A DNA stretch of 64,000 nucleotides from Modicisalibacter ilicicola DSM 19980. GTDB taxonomy: Bacteria > Pseudomonadota > Gammaproteobacteria > Pseudomonadales > Halomonadaceae. Both the position numbers and the translations under genes were made by a program. The notes beneath the pieces were generated by a model that was not told the origin of the DNA, searched no databases, and saw only the letters and a list, made by a program, of their open reading frames with translations. Location: the NCBI RefSeq assembly GCF_900128925.1, contig NZ_FQUJ01000002.1, positions 220,856 through 284,855 of the forward strand. Reading direction: 5' to 3'. Shown piece after piece: positions 1 to 9,260 of this stretch (within the stretch, counting starts at the first letter, position 1; the number at the start of each line of letters is the position of its first letter).

Positions 1-110
1 GATTTTCGTGGGAGCTCGCTTCAGCGAGCGAGGGGTTGGTCCATCGCCCGATCAATCGGGCCCCTACATCTCCACAGCCATTCACGGCAATCTGTGAAGA
101 GCCAAAAAAT
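1..110. repeat. REP/BIME-like palindromic repeat, left copy
   Basis: Two head-to-head palindromic units. Positions 7-35 form a hairpin around gctcgcttcagcgagc with gtgggagc on the 5' side and gagggg on the 3' side. Positions 41-67 form an oppositely oriented hairpin around gcccgatcaatcgggc, ending in cccctac. The whole block through about position 100 is repeated in inverted orientation at 8931-9036, so it is a mobile or duplicated intergenic unit and not a gene. The pattern resembles REP elements mobilised by RAYT transposases; no RAYT gene is present in the window. Confidence 0.8.
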
Positions 111-143
111 GCAGCATCCGGACGATATTCAACGGGAGCAAGC

Positions 144-968
144 ATGTGCCTGATCGTGTTTGATTGGCGTCCCGGTGGCGCGGTTCCCCTGCGTCTTGCC
201 GCCAACCGCGACGAATTCCACGAGCGGCCCAGTGCTGCATTGCACGTATGGAGGGATGCTCCCGACATCCTGGGAGGCCGTGACCTGCGCGCCGGCGGCA
301 CCTGGCTGGCTGGCCATCGCCGGGGGCGCCTGGCTGCCGTCACCAATGTGCGTGCTCCCGAGTTCGAGGCACCCGCCCAGGGTCACAGTCGAGGCGAGCT
401 GGCCCGCCACGCCCTGGAATGCGACTCTCTGGAAAAGTGGCTACACGGCCTGGAACGAAAGGCCGCGTACTGCTATGCCGGCTTCAACCTGCTGGCAAGC
501 GATGGGCGCATCCTATGGCACCTGCACCACGGTCCTTCGGGCACCCGGCTTCAGGAGGTGGCCCCCGGGCTGCACGGACTCTCCAACGCCACCCTCGACA
601 CTCCCTGGCCGAAGCTGCTGCGTAGCCGGCAACGCCTTGCCACCGCCACACGGGCCGAGACCGGCCGCGATGGCAGCGAGACCTTCGCGGCACGCGCCTG
701 GGCACTGCTGGCGGACGACGCACGCGCCACGGATGCGCAACTGCCCGATACCGGTGTTGGCCTCGAACTGGAGCGTTTCCTCTCGGCGCCCTTTATCGTC
801 GGCGATGAGTATGGCACTCGCGCCAGCACCTGGGTGCGCTGGGAGGCCGAGAGCGGCATCGCGATCGGTGAACGCGCCTTCGGGCCACTCGGAAGGCTCC
901 TCGAGGAACGTCAATGCCGACTCGACGTCCCACCGTTGCCGGTCGATCGTCGACCCATCGCTCGCTGA
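144..968 (+). CDS. NRDE (TANGO2-like) family protein
   Basis: A 274-residue protein of the NRDE/TANGO2 family, named after the conserved AANRDEF motif, seen here near residues 19-25. The family's biochemical role is not settled; eukaryotic TANGO2 is linked to haem and lipid homeostasis. The start at 144 follows gggagcaagc and begins MCLIVFDW, the usual family N-terminus. An in-frame extension up to position 36 would only translate the upstream repeat and is rejected. The C-terminus is unusual: the last codons (PIAR) and the TGA stop lie inside a degenerate REP unit at 954-981, so insertion or exchange of the repeat has probably set the end of the protein. Confidence 0.85.
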   Translation: MCLIVFDWRPGGAVPLRLAANRDEFHERPSAALHVWRDAPDILGGRDLRAGGTWLAGHRRGRLAAVTNVRAPEFEAPAQGHSRGELARHALECDSLEKWLHGLERKAAYCYAGFNLLASDGRILWHLHHGPSGTRLQEVAPGLHGLSNATLDTPWPKLLRSRQRLATATRAETGRDGSETFAARAWALLADDARATDAQLPDTGVGLELERFLSAPFIVGDEYGTRASTWVRWEAESGIAIGERAFGPLGRLLEERQCRLDVPPLPVDRRPIAR

Positions 969-981
969 AGCTAGCCCCTAC
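954..981 (-). repeat. Degenerate REP unit overlapping the end of the NRDE gene
   Basis: The sequence cccatcgctcgctgaagc followed by tagcccctac is the minus-orientation form of the same palindromic unit found at 7-35 and 62676-62704, with one arm decayed (agctagc in place of agcgagc). The TGA stop of the NRDE gene lies within it. Confidence 0.65.
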
Positions 982-1040
982 AGGCAATTGATATCAAAGG
1001 GTTTTCAGGAGGCCGATTGATCGAGCGATCTCCGGCGAGC

Positions 1041-3317
1041 CTATTTGCCATACTCCCGGGGCGGCAGCAGGTGTGCCAGCCCCCAGGCATCGAAGCACGC
1101 CGTCAGATGCGCCCGAACCGCGGTGGGTGTCGCCAGCGGCAGGGTCTCCTCGACCAGCTTCTGCGCCTGAGCCAGGGAAACGCGGCGAATGGCGGCCCGC
1201 ACCTTCGGCAGGCTGGGCGCGTTCATGGAGAGTACATCGAAGCCCATGCCCATCAGCAGCAGCGCGCCGCCGGGGTCACCGGCCAGCTCGCCACACACCG
1301 ACGTGGGCATCTTCAGCGATGCGGCCTCGTCGGCCAGACGTGCCAGGGCCGCCAGAACGGCGGGATGGCAGGCGTCATACAGCTCGGCCACTCGAGGATT
1401 GTTGCGATCCACCGCGAGCAGGTACTGGGTCAGGTCGTTGCTGCCCACCGAGAAGAAATCGACCCGGCTTGCCAGCGCCTTGAGCTGGTAGAGCGTCGCC
1501 GGCACTTCCAGCATCACCCCGACCTGGGGCCGCGTGATATCCTCGCCTTCCTCGCCCAGTTCGACCAGCGCCCGATCGAGCAGCCGCAATGCGGTGTCGA
1601 CCTCGTCGATGTTGGTGACCATGGGGAGCAGAACATGCAGGTTGTCGAGCCCTCTGGACGCGCGAAGCATTGCCCGCAACTGCACCATCAGCACCTCGGG
1701 GTGGTCCAGGGTCACGCGTATGCCGCGCCAGCCGAGGAACGGGTTGGCCTCGTGGATGGGAAAATAAGGCAGGTCCTTGTCGCCACCGATGTCCAGGGTA
1801 CGCATGGTCACGGGCAGCGGCGCGAAGCCTTCCAGCTGCTCGCGGTAGAGCCTCTCCTGTTCCTGTTCGCTGGGGAAGCGTTCGGTGATCATGAACGGCA
1901 CCTCGGTGCGGTAGAGCCCGACCCCGCCGATACGCGGCTTGAGCTGGGCCACCGCATCGACGGTCAAGCCGGTGTTGACCATCAGCGCCATGGCGTGGCC
2001 GTCTGGCGTCTCGCTGGGCAGGTGCTGTTCATGCTCTAGCACCTCGGCCAGCGCCTGCTCCTCGGCGATCTGCTCTCGGTAGTGGCCGATGAGCTCGCTG
2101 TCCGGACGCACGAACAAGCGACCGCGGTGGCCATCGAGAATCACCGGGGCATTGTTGAGACGCTGCAAGGGCAGATCGACCATGCCCAACGCCGTGGGGA
2201 TGCCCATCGCCCGGGCCAGGATCGCGACATGGGAGGTGCTGGACCCGCTGATCGACACCAGTCCCGCCAGCTTCTCCCGGGGCACTTCGCCGAGCATGCC
2301 CACGCTGATCTCGTCACCGACGAGAATGCAACGCTCCGGAAAGGCCTCGGAAGTACGCGGGCTCTCTTCCTGAAGATGGGTCAGCACCCGTCGGCCCAGG
2401 TCACGAATATCCGCCGAACGCTCGCGCAGGTAATCGTCATCCACCCGTTCCAGGTACTGCACGTGGCGGCGCACCACGTCCGCCAAGGCGCCCGGGGCCC
2501 ACTGGCCCTCGCGAATGCGCTTCTCCACCTCCTGGCCCAGCGCCGCGTCCGCCAGCATCTGTTCGTAGGCATCGAACAAGGCGAGCTCCTGGGCGGAGAT
2601 GCGATTGGCCAGGCGCTCCCCGGTGCGTCGCATCTCGCCCCGTACCTTGCCGATGGCCTCCTGCAGGCGGCGGAGCTCGTAGTCGATGTCCGTGGGGATC
2701 AGGTCCGGCACGCTGTCCAGGTCGGCCAGCGGCGCGATCACCACCGCCTCGCCGATGGCCATCCCCGGCGAAGCGGCAACGCCCTTGAACATCGCCATGC
2801 CGTCGGCGCGGGTCGGCTGATTGAGAGCCCCCGTGGCCATGGCGTGGGCAAGAACGCCGGCCAGCTGCGCCGCCATGGTGACCAGGAACGCCTCGTCGCC
2901 CTCGTCGTAGCGGCGCTTGTCCTGCTGCTGAACGACCAGTACGCCCAGCATTCGCCGCTGATGGATGATCGGCACGCCGAGGAAGCTGGAAAAACGTTCT
3001 TCTCCCGTTTCCTTGAAGTAGCGAAACTGCGGATGCGACGGGGCATCCTCGAGGTTGAGGGTCTCCTCGCGCTGCCCCACCAGCCCGACCAGTCCCTCGC
3101 CCAGGCGCAAGGCGACCTGGCCAACCGCCTGGGTACGCAGGCCGATGGTATCCTTGAGCACCAGTCGCTCCCGGGCGGGGTCGAACAGGTAGATGGAACA
3201 GACATCGGTGCGCATCGCCTTGCGGACACGCCGCACCACGGTGGCCAGCGCCGCCTCGAGGCTGCGTGCTCCGTTGACTTCCTGGACGATGCGACGTAGG
3301 ACATCGAGCATGGGCAT
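1041..3317 (-). CDS. ptsP: PEP-protein phosphotransferase PtsP (EI-Ntr)
   Basis: Enzyme I of the nitrogen-related PTS, which transfers phosphate from PEP to NPr and on to PtsN (EIIA-Ntr) in the cytoplasm. The 758-residue protein has an N-terminal GAF domain (about 17-160), then the EI N-terminal helical region, the phosphohistidine domain with SGSSTSHVAILAR (His at about 363), and the PEP-binding TIM barrel ending in VCGELAGDP. Full length for PtsP; a sugar-type EI would lack the GAF domain. A start at the second Met (3311, MLDVLRRIV) matches E. coli better and is an alternative. It lies 27 bp downstream of rppH on the same strand, the same gene pair as in E. coli, which suggests one operon. 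Confidence 0.95.
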   Translation of the reverse strand: MPMLDVLRRIVQEVNGARSLEAALATVVRRVRKAMRTDVCSIYLFDPARERLVLKDTIGLRTQAVGQVALRLGEGLVGLVGQREETLNLEDAPSHPQFRYFKETGEERFSSFLGVPIIHQRRMLGVLVVQQQDKRRYDEGDEAFLVTMAAQLAGVLAHAMATGALNQPTRADGMAMFKGVAASPGMAIGEAVVIAPLADLDSVPDLIPTDIDYELRRLQEAIGKVRGEMRRTGERLANRISAQELALFDAYEQMLADAALGQEVEKRIREGQWAPGALADVVRRHVQYLERVDDDYLRERSADIRDLGRRVLTHLQEESPRTSEAFPERCILVGDEISVGMLGEVPREKLAGLVSISGSSTSHVAILARAMGIPTALGMVDLPLQRLNNAPVILDGHRGRLFVRPDSELIGHYREQIAEEQALAEVLEHEQHLPSETPDGHAMALMVNTGLTVDAVAQLKPRIGGVGLYRTEVPFMITERFPSEQEQERLYREQLEGFAPLPVTMRTLDIGGDKDLPYFPIHEANPFLGWRGIRVTLDHPEVLMVQLRAMLRASRGLDNLHVLLPMVTNIDEVDTALRLLDRALVELGEEGEDITRPQVGVMLEVPATLYQLKALASRVDFFSVGSNDLTQYLLAVDRNNPRVAELYDACHPAVLAALARLADEAASLKMPTSVCGELAGDPGGALLLMGMGFDVLSMNAPSLPKVRAAIRRVSLAQAQKLVEETLPLATPTAVRAHLTACFDAWGLAHLLPPREYGK

Positions 3318-3344
3318 TCTTCTTGTAATGAAACAAGGGGGCAG

Positions 3345-3836
3345 TCAGTCACCGCCCCGGGCCAGATGCTGCACCCGGGGCGCCAGCTCCCGCAAGGCGC
3401 GACGGTAGACTTCGCGCTTGAACGGCACCACCTGGCCCAGCGGGTACCAGTAGCTTACCCATTGCCAGCCATCGAACTCCGGCTTGGGCGTTGAATCCAT
3501 GCAGATCCGGCTGTCCTGGCAGCGTATGTGGAGCAGAAACCATTTCTGCTTCTGGCCGATGCATACCGGCCTCGATTGTGTGCGTATCATGCGCCGGGGC
3601 AAACGATAGCGCAGCCATCCTCGGGTACAGGCCAACACCTCGACATCGGCTGGCGTCAGACCGATCTCTTCCTCGAGCTCACGGTAGAGCGCCTGTTGTG
3701 GAGTCTCGTCGGACTTTATGCCTCCCTGAGGAAATTGCCACGCATTCTGTCCTACCCGACGCGCCCAAAGCAGCTGGCCCTCGCGGTTGACAATGATAAT
3801 GCCAACGTTGGGGCGGAAGCCGTCGGCGTCGATCAC
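3345..3836 (-). CDS. rppH: RNA pyrophosphohydrolase RppH
   Basis: A Nudix hydrolase that removes pyrophosphate from 5'-triphosphorylated mRNA and so starts RNase E decay. The Nudix box is complete: GGIKSDE, then seven residues, then RELEEEIGL. The 163-residue protein starts from a GTG reading [13 protein letters not shown], like E. coli RppH, with AAGG eight bases upstream; another GTG three codons earlier (3845) is possible. It is followed directly by ptsP. Confidence 0.93.
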   Translation of the reverse strand: MIDADGFRPNVGIIIVNREGQLLWARRVGQNAWQFPQGGIKSDETPQQALYRELEEEIGLTPADVEVLACTRGWLRYRLPRRMIRTQSRPVCIGQKQKWFLLHIRCQDSRICMDSTPKPEFDGWQWVSYWYPLGQVVPFKREVYRRALRELAPRVQHLARGGD

Positions 3837-3977
3837 GGGCTTCACCTTATGAATCTACTATTGCACTCATTCTTCCACAAAGCTCGAAAGCGCATCAACA
3901 CGCGCGTGCGCCGTGGTGTGAATGCACGGTCACTTCTGCAATAATCGCTTACATTCGGCACCACCAAGGAGCGTGTC

Positions 3978-4631
3978 TTGAGCCTGGCCATCTTCGATCT
4001 CGACAACACATTGCTGGCAATCGACAGCGACCATGCCTGGGGCGAGTTCCTGGTCGAACAGGGGGCCGTCGATCCGGTGAGCTACCGCGAATCCAACGAG
4101 CGCTTCTACCGGCAATACCACGAGGGTACCCTCGACATTCACGACTACCTGGCCCTGGCCCTCAAGCCACTGGCGGAAAACTCCCCGGAGCAGCTGAGCG
4201 CCTGGCACCAGCAGTTCATGATCAGCAAGATCGAGCCGAACATCCTCACCAAGGGCGAGGAACTGCTGGCCCGGCATCGCGCCAAGGGCGATACCCTGTT
4301 GATCGTCACCGCCACCAACCGCTTCATCACCGGGCCGATCGCCAGGCGGCTGGGCGTGGACGACCTGATCGCCGTCGAGCCCGAGATCGTCGACAACCGT
4401 TATACCGGTCGCGTCAGCGGCACGCCGAGCTTCCAGCACGGCAAGGTCGTCTGTCTCGACGAATGGCTGGAGAAGCAGAGCATCACCCTCGACAATGCCT
4501 GGTTCTACAGCGATTCCCATAACGACCTGCCCCTGCTGGAGAAGGTCGACAATCCTGTCGCGGTGGACCCGGACGACAGGCTGCGCAAGGTCGCGATCGA
4601 GCGTGGCTGGCGCATCATCAGCCTGAGGTAG
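3978..4631 (+). CDS. HAD-superfamily IB phosphatase (SerB-like fold)
   Basis: A 217-residue cytosolic phosphatase of HAD subfamily IB. Motif I is FDLDNTLL (Asp7 nucleophile, Asp9 acid/base), motif II is the TATN segment near residue 116, and motif IV is YSDSHNDLPLL near residue 178. The helical cap follows motif I, as in phosphoserine phosphatase and the actinobacterial-type histidinol phosphatases, so the substrate is probably a small phosphomonoester but cannot be named. The start is a TTG at 3978 with a strong AAGGAG twelve bases upstream. It is divergent from rppH with a gap of about 140 bp. Confidence 0.85.
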   Translation: MSLAIFDLDNTLLAIDSDHAWGEFLVEQGAVDPVSYRESNERFYRQYHEGTLDIHDYLALALKPLAENSPEQLSAWHQQFMISKIEPNILTKGEELLARHRAKGDTLLIVTATNRFITGPIARRLGVDDLIAVEPEIVDNRYTGRVSGTPSFQHGKVVCLDEWLEKQSITLDNAWFYSDSHNDLPLLEKVDNPVAVDPDDRLRKVAIERGWRIISLR

Positions 4632-4750
4632 CCGGGCGTCCAATCTGATAAAGTGGCGGTCGCCTCGGGAACATATTTCAAATAATTGATTCAAAAGCGT
4701 TCCTGTTGCGATCGTCGTGGCACTTCTTCCTGCCTCTGCTGGATGGCTTG

Positions 4751-5839
4751 ATGCGTCTGAAATTTTCTTCCTTCTCCGCTCCGTTCGCCTTGCTGCTGGG
4801 CGTTGCCCTGTTCGTCTGGCTACTGCTCGGCGACGTGCAGCATTTTCGCGCCGAACCCCCCGCAACCATCCAGGTGCAGACGCCCAGCCTGCCGCGGGTC
4901 GAGGTCCGTCTGTCCGAGGCCCGGGAGCATACGCCGGACTTGACGCTGCAGGGCCAGCTCGAACCGCACCGCGATATCATCCTGCGTCCTCGTCGCACCG
5001 GCACCGTGGCGGCCCTGCCCCACCCCCAGGGAAGCCGCGTCGAGGCCGGCGACACCCTGCTCGAGCTCGACGAGGAAGACCTGCCCGAGCAGTTGGCCCA
5101 GGCCGAGGCCGAGCTCAAGCTGGCCCTTTCCGAGCGGGAAGGCGCCCGCCGTCTGAGCGGCAAGAACCTGGTATCCAGCAACGAGGTACTGCGCCTGGAA
5201 AGCGCCGTGGCCGAGGCGCGCGCCGAACTGGCCAGGCTCCGCCAGCTGCGGGCCGATGCACGCTTCAAGGCACCTTTCACCGGTGTGCTCGATCGTCTCG
5301 ATGTCGAACTGGGCGACTTCGTCCAGCCCGGCGAGGATGTGGGCAAGCTGGTCGAGATCGATCGGCTGATCGCCACGGCCAGGGCGCCACAGCGACGCGC
5401 CCCGGAGCTGCGTACCGGCTTGCCGGTGACCGCCACCCTGTTGAGCGGCGAGCAGTTGCAGGGTGAGCTCAGCTTCGTCGCCAGCAGCGCCGACAGCGCG
5501 ACCCGCAGCTACGCGCTGGAGGCGAACCTGGCCAACCCGGAGCGTCTGCGCATCGCCGGGGCCAGCGCCACCCTCGACATCGCCTTGCCGTCACGCCAGG
5601 CGCACCGGCTGTCGCCGGCACTGCTGATTCTCGACGACCGGGGGCGCCTGGGCGTCAAGCATCTCGATGACAGCGACACGGTGCGCTTCACGCCGGTTTC
5701 CCTGCTCACCGCCGACGCCCACCAGACCTGGGTCACCGGGCTCCCCGACCAGGTGCGCCTGATCACCCTGGGGGGCGGTTTCGTCGACCTCGGCGAGCAG
5801 GTCGAAGCGGTACCGGTCAACGACGAGCAAGAGTCGTAA
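4751..5839 (+). CDS. RND efflux periplasmic adaptor subunit
   Basis: The membrane-fusion (MFP) subunit of an RND pump, linking the inner-membrane transporter to an outer-membrane channel. The 362-residue protein has an N-terminal membrane anchor (about residues 5-25), a lipoyl half (VAALPHPQGSRVEAGDTLLEL), a short coiled coil of Glu/Ala/Leu heptads (about 110-170), and the returning lipoyl half (RFKAPFTGVLDRLDVELGDFV). The ATG at 4751 is preferred over an upstream TTG. It is separated by one base from the RND permease gene, so the two form an operon. No outer-membrane channel gene adjoins; TolC would have to be supplied elsewhere. Confidence 0.87.
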   Translation: MRLKFSSFSAPFALLLGVALFVWLLLGDVQHFRAEPPATIQVQTPSLPRVEVRLSEAREHTPDLTLQGQLEPHRDIILRPRRTGTVAALPHPQGSRVEAGDTLLELDEEDLPEQLAQAEAELKLALSEREGARRLSGKNLVSSNEVLRLESAVAEARAELARLRQLRADARFKAPFTGVLDRLDVELGDFVQPGEDVGKLVEIDRLIATARAPQRRAPELRTGLPVTATLLSGEQLQGELSFVASSADSATRSYALEANLANPERLRIAGASATLDIALPSRQAHRLSPALLILDDRGRLGVKHLDDSDTVRFTPVSLLTADAHQTWVTGLPDQVRLITLGGGFVDLGEQVEAVPVNDEQES

Positions 5840-5840
5840 C

Positions 5841-8800
5841 ATGCGTACCTTGATTCATGCCGCCCTGAACCGCAGCCGTACCACCCTGCTGCTCTTGGCG
5901 TTTCTGGTACTGGCCGGGCTGGCGGCCTATCAGGCCATTCCCAAGGAATCCAACCCCGACGTGGCGATTCCGATGATCTACGTCTCGCTGGTGCTCGAGG
6001 GGGTCAGCCCGGAGGATGGCGAACGCCTGCTGGTGCGCCCCATGGAACAGGAACTGCGGACCATCGAGGGCATCAAGAAGATGACCTCGCAATCCAGCGA
6101 GGGCATCGCCTCGATCACCCTGGAGTTCGATGCCGGCTTCGATGCCCGCCGTGCCCTGGCCGACGTGCGCGAGAAGGTCGACATCGCGCGCAGCTCGCTG
6201 CCCGACGAGGCGGAGGAGCCACGGGTCATGGAGGTGAACGTCGCCCTGTTCCCGATCCTTTCCGTGGGGCTTTCCGGACCGCTGTCGGCCAACGAACTGA
6301 TGTGGCTGTCCCGGGAACTGAAGGAGAACATCGAAGGCATTCCCAGCGTCCTCGACGTCGAGATTGCCGGGGAGCGCGAGGATCTGATGGAGATCGTGGT
6401 CGACCCCCTGGTGCTCGACAGCTACGGCGTCGATTTCGACACCCTGTTCAACCTGGTGTCACGCAACAACCGGCTGGTCGCGGCGGGCAGCCTGGACAAC
6501 GGCGCGGGACGCATGGCGATCAAGGTGCCGGGCGTCATCGAGAACCTCGAGGACGTAATGAACACCCCGGTCAAGGTCGATGGCGACCGGGTGATCACCT
6601 TCGGCGAGGTCGCGAGCATCCATCGCACCTTCAAGGACCCCACCGGCTACGCCCGCATCAACGGGCAACCGGCGGTGGTGCTGGAGATATCCAAGCGAAC
6701 CGGCGCGAACATCATCGCCACCGTCGAGGCGGTGAAGGCCGTGCTGGAGGAGGCGCGTCCGCAGATGCCCGACGGGCTGGACGTGAACGTCATCATGGAC
6801 CAGTCGACGGAAGTCGAGGAGATGCTCGACGAGCTGTTGAACAATGTGCTCACCGCCGTCGTGCTGGTGTTGATCGTGATTCTCGCCGCCATGGGCCCCC
6901 GGGCGGCACTGCTGATCGGCATGACCATTCCCGGCGCCTTTCTCACCGGCATCCTGCTGATCTGGTCGGTTGGCTACACGCTCAACATCGTCGTGCTGTT
7001 CGCCCTGATCCTGGTCGCCGGCATGCTGGTCGACGGCGCCATCGTGGTCGGCGAGCAGGCGGACCGCTACTTCGCCGAGGGACGCTCGCCTCACGATGCC
7101 TGGGCCGGAGCCGCCAGTCGCATGGCCTGGCCGGTCATCACCTCCACCGCCACCACCCTGGCGGTGTTCCTGCCACTGCTGTTCTGGCCCGGGGTGGTGG
7201 GCGAATTCATGAAATACCTGCCGGCGACGGTGATCCTCTGCCTGCTCGCCTCCCTGGCCATGGCCCTGGTGTTCATGCCCACCCTGGGCAACCTGTTCAG
7301 TCGCGGTCAGCCTCGGGGCAGTGAACGAATCACTCGCGGGGGGCGCCTCTACCGGCGCACCCTGGCCCATCTGCTGCAGCGGCCGGCGCTGACCCTCGCC
7401 GGGGCGCTGACGGTGATGGCGCTTCTCTACGCGGGCTACGCGCGCTTCAATCACGGCGTGGAGTTCTTTCCTTCGGTGGAGCCCGACAGCGCCCAGCTGC
7501 TGGTGCACGCCCGGGGCGATCTTTCCGTCGAGGAGAAGGATGCGATAGTCAGGCGCATCGAGGCACGCCTGGAGGGCATCAGCGAGGTCGAATCGCTCTA
7601 TGCGCGCTCCTACGCCATCCCTAACCGTCAGTTGGGCGAAGACGTCATCGGCCAGCTCTCCTTCCAGCTCATCGACTGGCACCAGCGCCGGCCCGCGGCC
7701 GAGATCCTCGCCGACATGCTCGAGCGCACCGAGGATATCCCCGGCATCCGCCTGGAGACCCGGGAGCAGGAGCAGGGCCCCTCCAGCGGCAAGCCGATCC
7801 AGCTCGAGTTGAGTGCCAACGACCCGGGCGCCATCGAAGAGGCCGTGGTGCAGTTGCGCAGCGCCATGCAGCGTCTCGGCGGCTTTCGTGCCATCGAGGA
7901 CGACCGCAGTCTGCCCGGCGTGGAGTGGCGCCTGCAGGTCGATCGCGAGGCGGCGGCACGCTTCGGTGCCGATGTCTCGACCATCGGCAGTGCCGTGCAG
8001 CTGGTCACCACCGGCTTGCAGATCGCCACCTACCGGCCCCAGGACGCCAACGACGAGGTGGATATCCGGGTGCGCCTGCCCGGCGCGCAACGCAGCCTCG
8101 ATCAGCTCGAGCGCCTGACCATCAATACGACCCGAGGCCAGGTGCCGATCAGCCATTTCGTGCGACTCGAGCCCGCCCCGAAGGTGGGCACCCTGCATCG
8201 CGTCGACGGGCAGCGGGCGATCACCCTGCAGGCCGATGTCGACCCCGATCGTCAGGTCGACGAACGCCTGCGCGCCCTGAGCGATACGCTCGACGAGTTG
8301 CCGGGGGGCGTACGCGTCGGCTTTGCCGGGGAGCAGGAAGACCAGGCCGAGACCAGCCAGTTTCTGACCACCGCCTTCGGTGTCGCGATCTTCCTGATGG
8401 CGATCATCATGGTGACCCAGTTCAACAGCCTCTATCAGGCCTTGCTGGTGCTGTCGGCCATCGTCTTCTCCACCGGCGGCGTGCTGCTCGGCCTGCTGCT
8501 CAACGGCCAGCCTTTCGGCATCGTCATGGTGGGCATGGGCATCATCGCCCTGGCCGGCATCGTGGTTAACAACAATATCGTGCTGATCGACACCTACAAC
8601 CAGCTGCGCAGCGAAGGGCTGACCGCCCTCGATGCCGCCCTGGAGGCCGGCGGTCACCGCCTGCGCCCGGTATTGCTTACGGCCATCACCACCATCCTCG
8701 GCCTGATGCCGATGGTGCTCGGCGTCAATGTCGACCTGCTCGCCCCCAGCCTTGGCTGGGGCGCGCCCTCGACCCAATGGTGGACACAGCTCTCCAGCGC

Positions 8801-8924
8801 CATCGCCGGCGGGCTGGGCTTCGCCACCGGGCTGACGCTGTTGCTGACCCCGTGCATGCTGGTGCTGGGAGCCAAGACCAGCGAGCGCCTGACGCGGCGG
8901 CTCAGGCCGGCAGATGCAAAGTGA
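5841..8924 (+). CDS. RND efflux transporter permease
   Basis: A 1027-residue inner-membrane proton-driven exporter of the AcrB/MexB superfamily, with 12 predicted membrane helices and two large periplasmic loops (about 35-335 and 560-865). TM4 carries GMLVDGAIVVGEQ and TM10 AGIVVNNNIVLID, so of the AcrB proton-relay residues only the first Asp is obvious; the second Asp reads Gly and the Lys position reads Asn. That pattern is seen in RND branches other than classical AcrB, so the substrate is not predicted. It is co-transcribed with the adaptor. Only a REP cluster follows. Confidence 0.88.
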   Translation: MRTLIHAALNRSRTTLLLLAFLVLAGLAAYQAIPKESNPDVAIPMIYVSLVLEGVSPEDGERLLVRPMEQELRTIEGIKKMTSQSSEGIASITLEFDAGFDARRALADVREKVDIARSSLPDEAEEPRVMEVNVALFPILSVGLSGPLSANELMWLSRELKENIEGIPSVLDVEIAGEREDLMEIVVDPLVLDSYGVDFDTLFNLVSRNNRLVAAGSLDNGAGRMAIKVPGVIENLEDVMNTPVKVDGDRVITFGEVASIHRTFKDPTGYARINGQPAVVLEISKRTGANIIATVEAVKAVLEEARPQMPDGLDVNVIMDQSTEVEEMLDELLNNVLTAVVLVLIVILAAMGPRAALLIGMTIPGAFLTGILLIWSVGYTLNIVVLFALILVAGMLVDGAIVVGEQADRYFAEGRSPHDAWAGAASRMAWPVITSTATTLAVFLPLLFWPGVVGEFMKYLPATVILCLLASLAMALVFMPTLGNLFSRGQPRGSERITRGGRLYRRTLAHLLQRPALTLAGALTVMALLYAGYARFNHGVEFFPSVEPDSAQLLVHARGDLSVEEKDAIVRRIEARLEGISEVESLYARSYAIPNRQLGEDVIGQLSFQLIDWHQRRPAAEILADMLERTEDIPGIRLETREQEQGPSSGKPIQLELSANDPGAIEEAVVQLRSAMQRLGGFRAIEDDRSLPGVEWRLQVDREAAARFGADVSTIGSAVQLVTTGLQIATYRPQDANDEVDIRVRLPGAQRSLDQLERLTINTTRGQVPISHFVRLEPAPKVGTLHRVDGQRAITLQADVDPDRQVDERLRALSDTLDELPGGVRVGFAGEQEDQAETSQFLTTAFGVAIFLMAIIMVTQFNSLYQALLVLSAIVFSTGGVLLGLLLNGQPFGIVMVGMGIIALAGIVVNNNIVLIDTYNQLRSEGLTALDAALEAGGHRLRPVLLTAITTILGLMPMVLGVNVDLLAPSLGWGAPSTQWWTQLSSAIAGGLGFATGLTLLLTPCMLVLGAKTSERLTRRLRPADAK

Positions 8925-9260
8925 AAGGGGTTCTTCATGGATTGCCGTGAGTGGCTGTGAGACGTAGGGGCCCGATTGATCGGGCGATGGCTGATCATGA
9001 CAACCCCTCGCTCGGTAAACCGAGCTCCCACGAAAACCAGCGCCATTGGGGTGGTGGGAACTCTCGTGGGGCACCAGGGCCACCGGGGTGGTAGGAGCCG
9101 GATTTATCCGGCGATGGTAATAACGCCAATCGCGCAGAAACTCTGCGCTCCTACGCCAACCTTTCCGGCAGGCTTGCGGCTTCACACTGCTCTGCGATGA
9201 ACCAAAAAAGAAGCGCCTCGCTGTCAGGGCGAGGCATGAACGACCGGTAGTCGGTAAACG
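8925..9260. repeat. BIME-like cluster of four alternating REP units
   Basis: This 336-bp gap holds no gene. It contains four palindromic units in alternating orientation: 8963-8990 (gcccgattgatcgggc core), 9005-9033 (gctcggtaaaccgagc core), 9091-9117 (gccggatttatccggc core) and 9125-9155 (cgcagaaactctgcg core). Each has the gtaggagc/gtggggc head and a gcgatgg or equivalent tail. The segment 8931-9036 is an inverted copy of positions about 3-105. The REP hairpins lie just downstream of the RND operon and upstream of the 3' end of rsd (convergent), where they could stabilise or end both transcripts. Confidence 0.85.

Noticed and set aside
36-143. N-terminal extension of the NRDE protein
   Set aside because: It would translate the REP repeat; the family starts at MCLIVF at 144 with its own ribosome site.
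5841-8924. RND permease as a broken transporter because TM4 and TM10 lack part of the AcrB relay
   Set aside because: Several natural RND branches share this pattern, and the gene is full length without frameshift.
2082-9185. Long antisense reading frames (e.g. opposite ptsP and the RND permease, up to 908 codons)
   Set aside because: They are mirror frames of strongly recognised genes in GC-rich DNA, rich in His, Gln, Arg and Gly, with no family likeness or ribosome sites.
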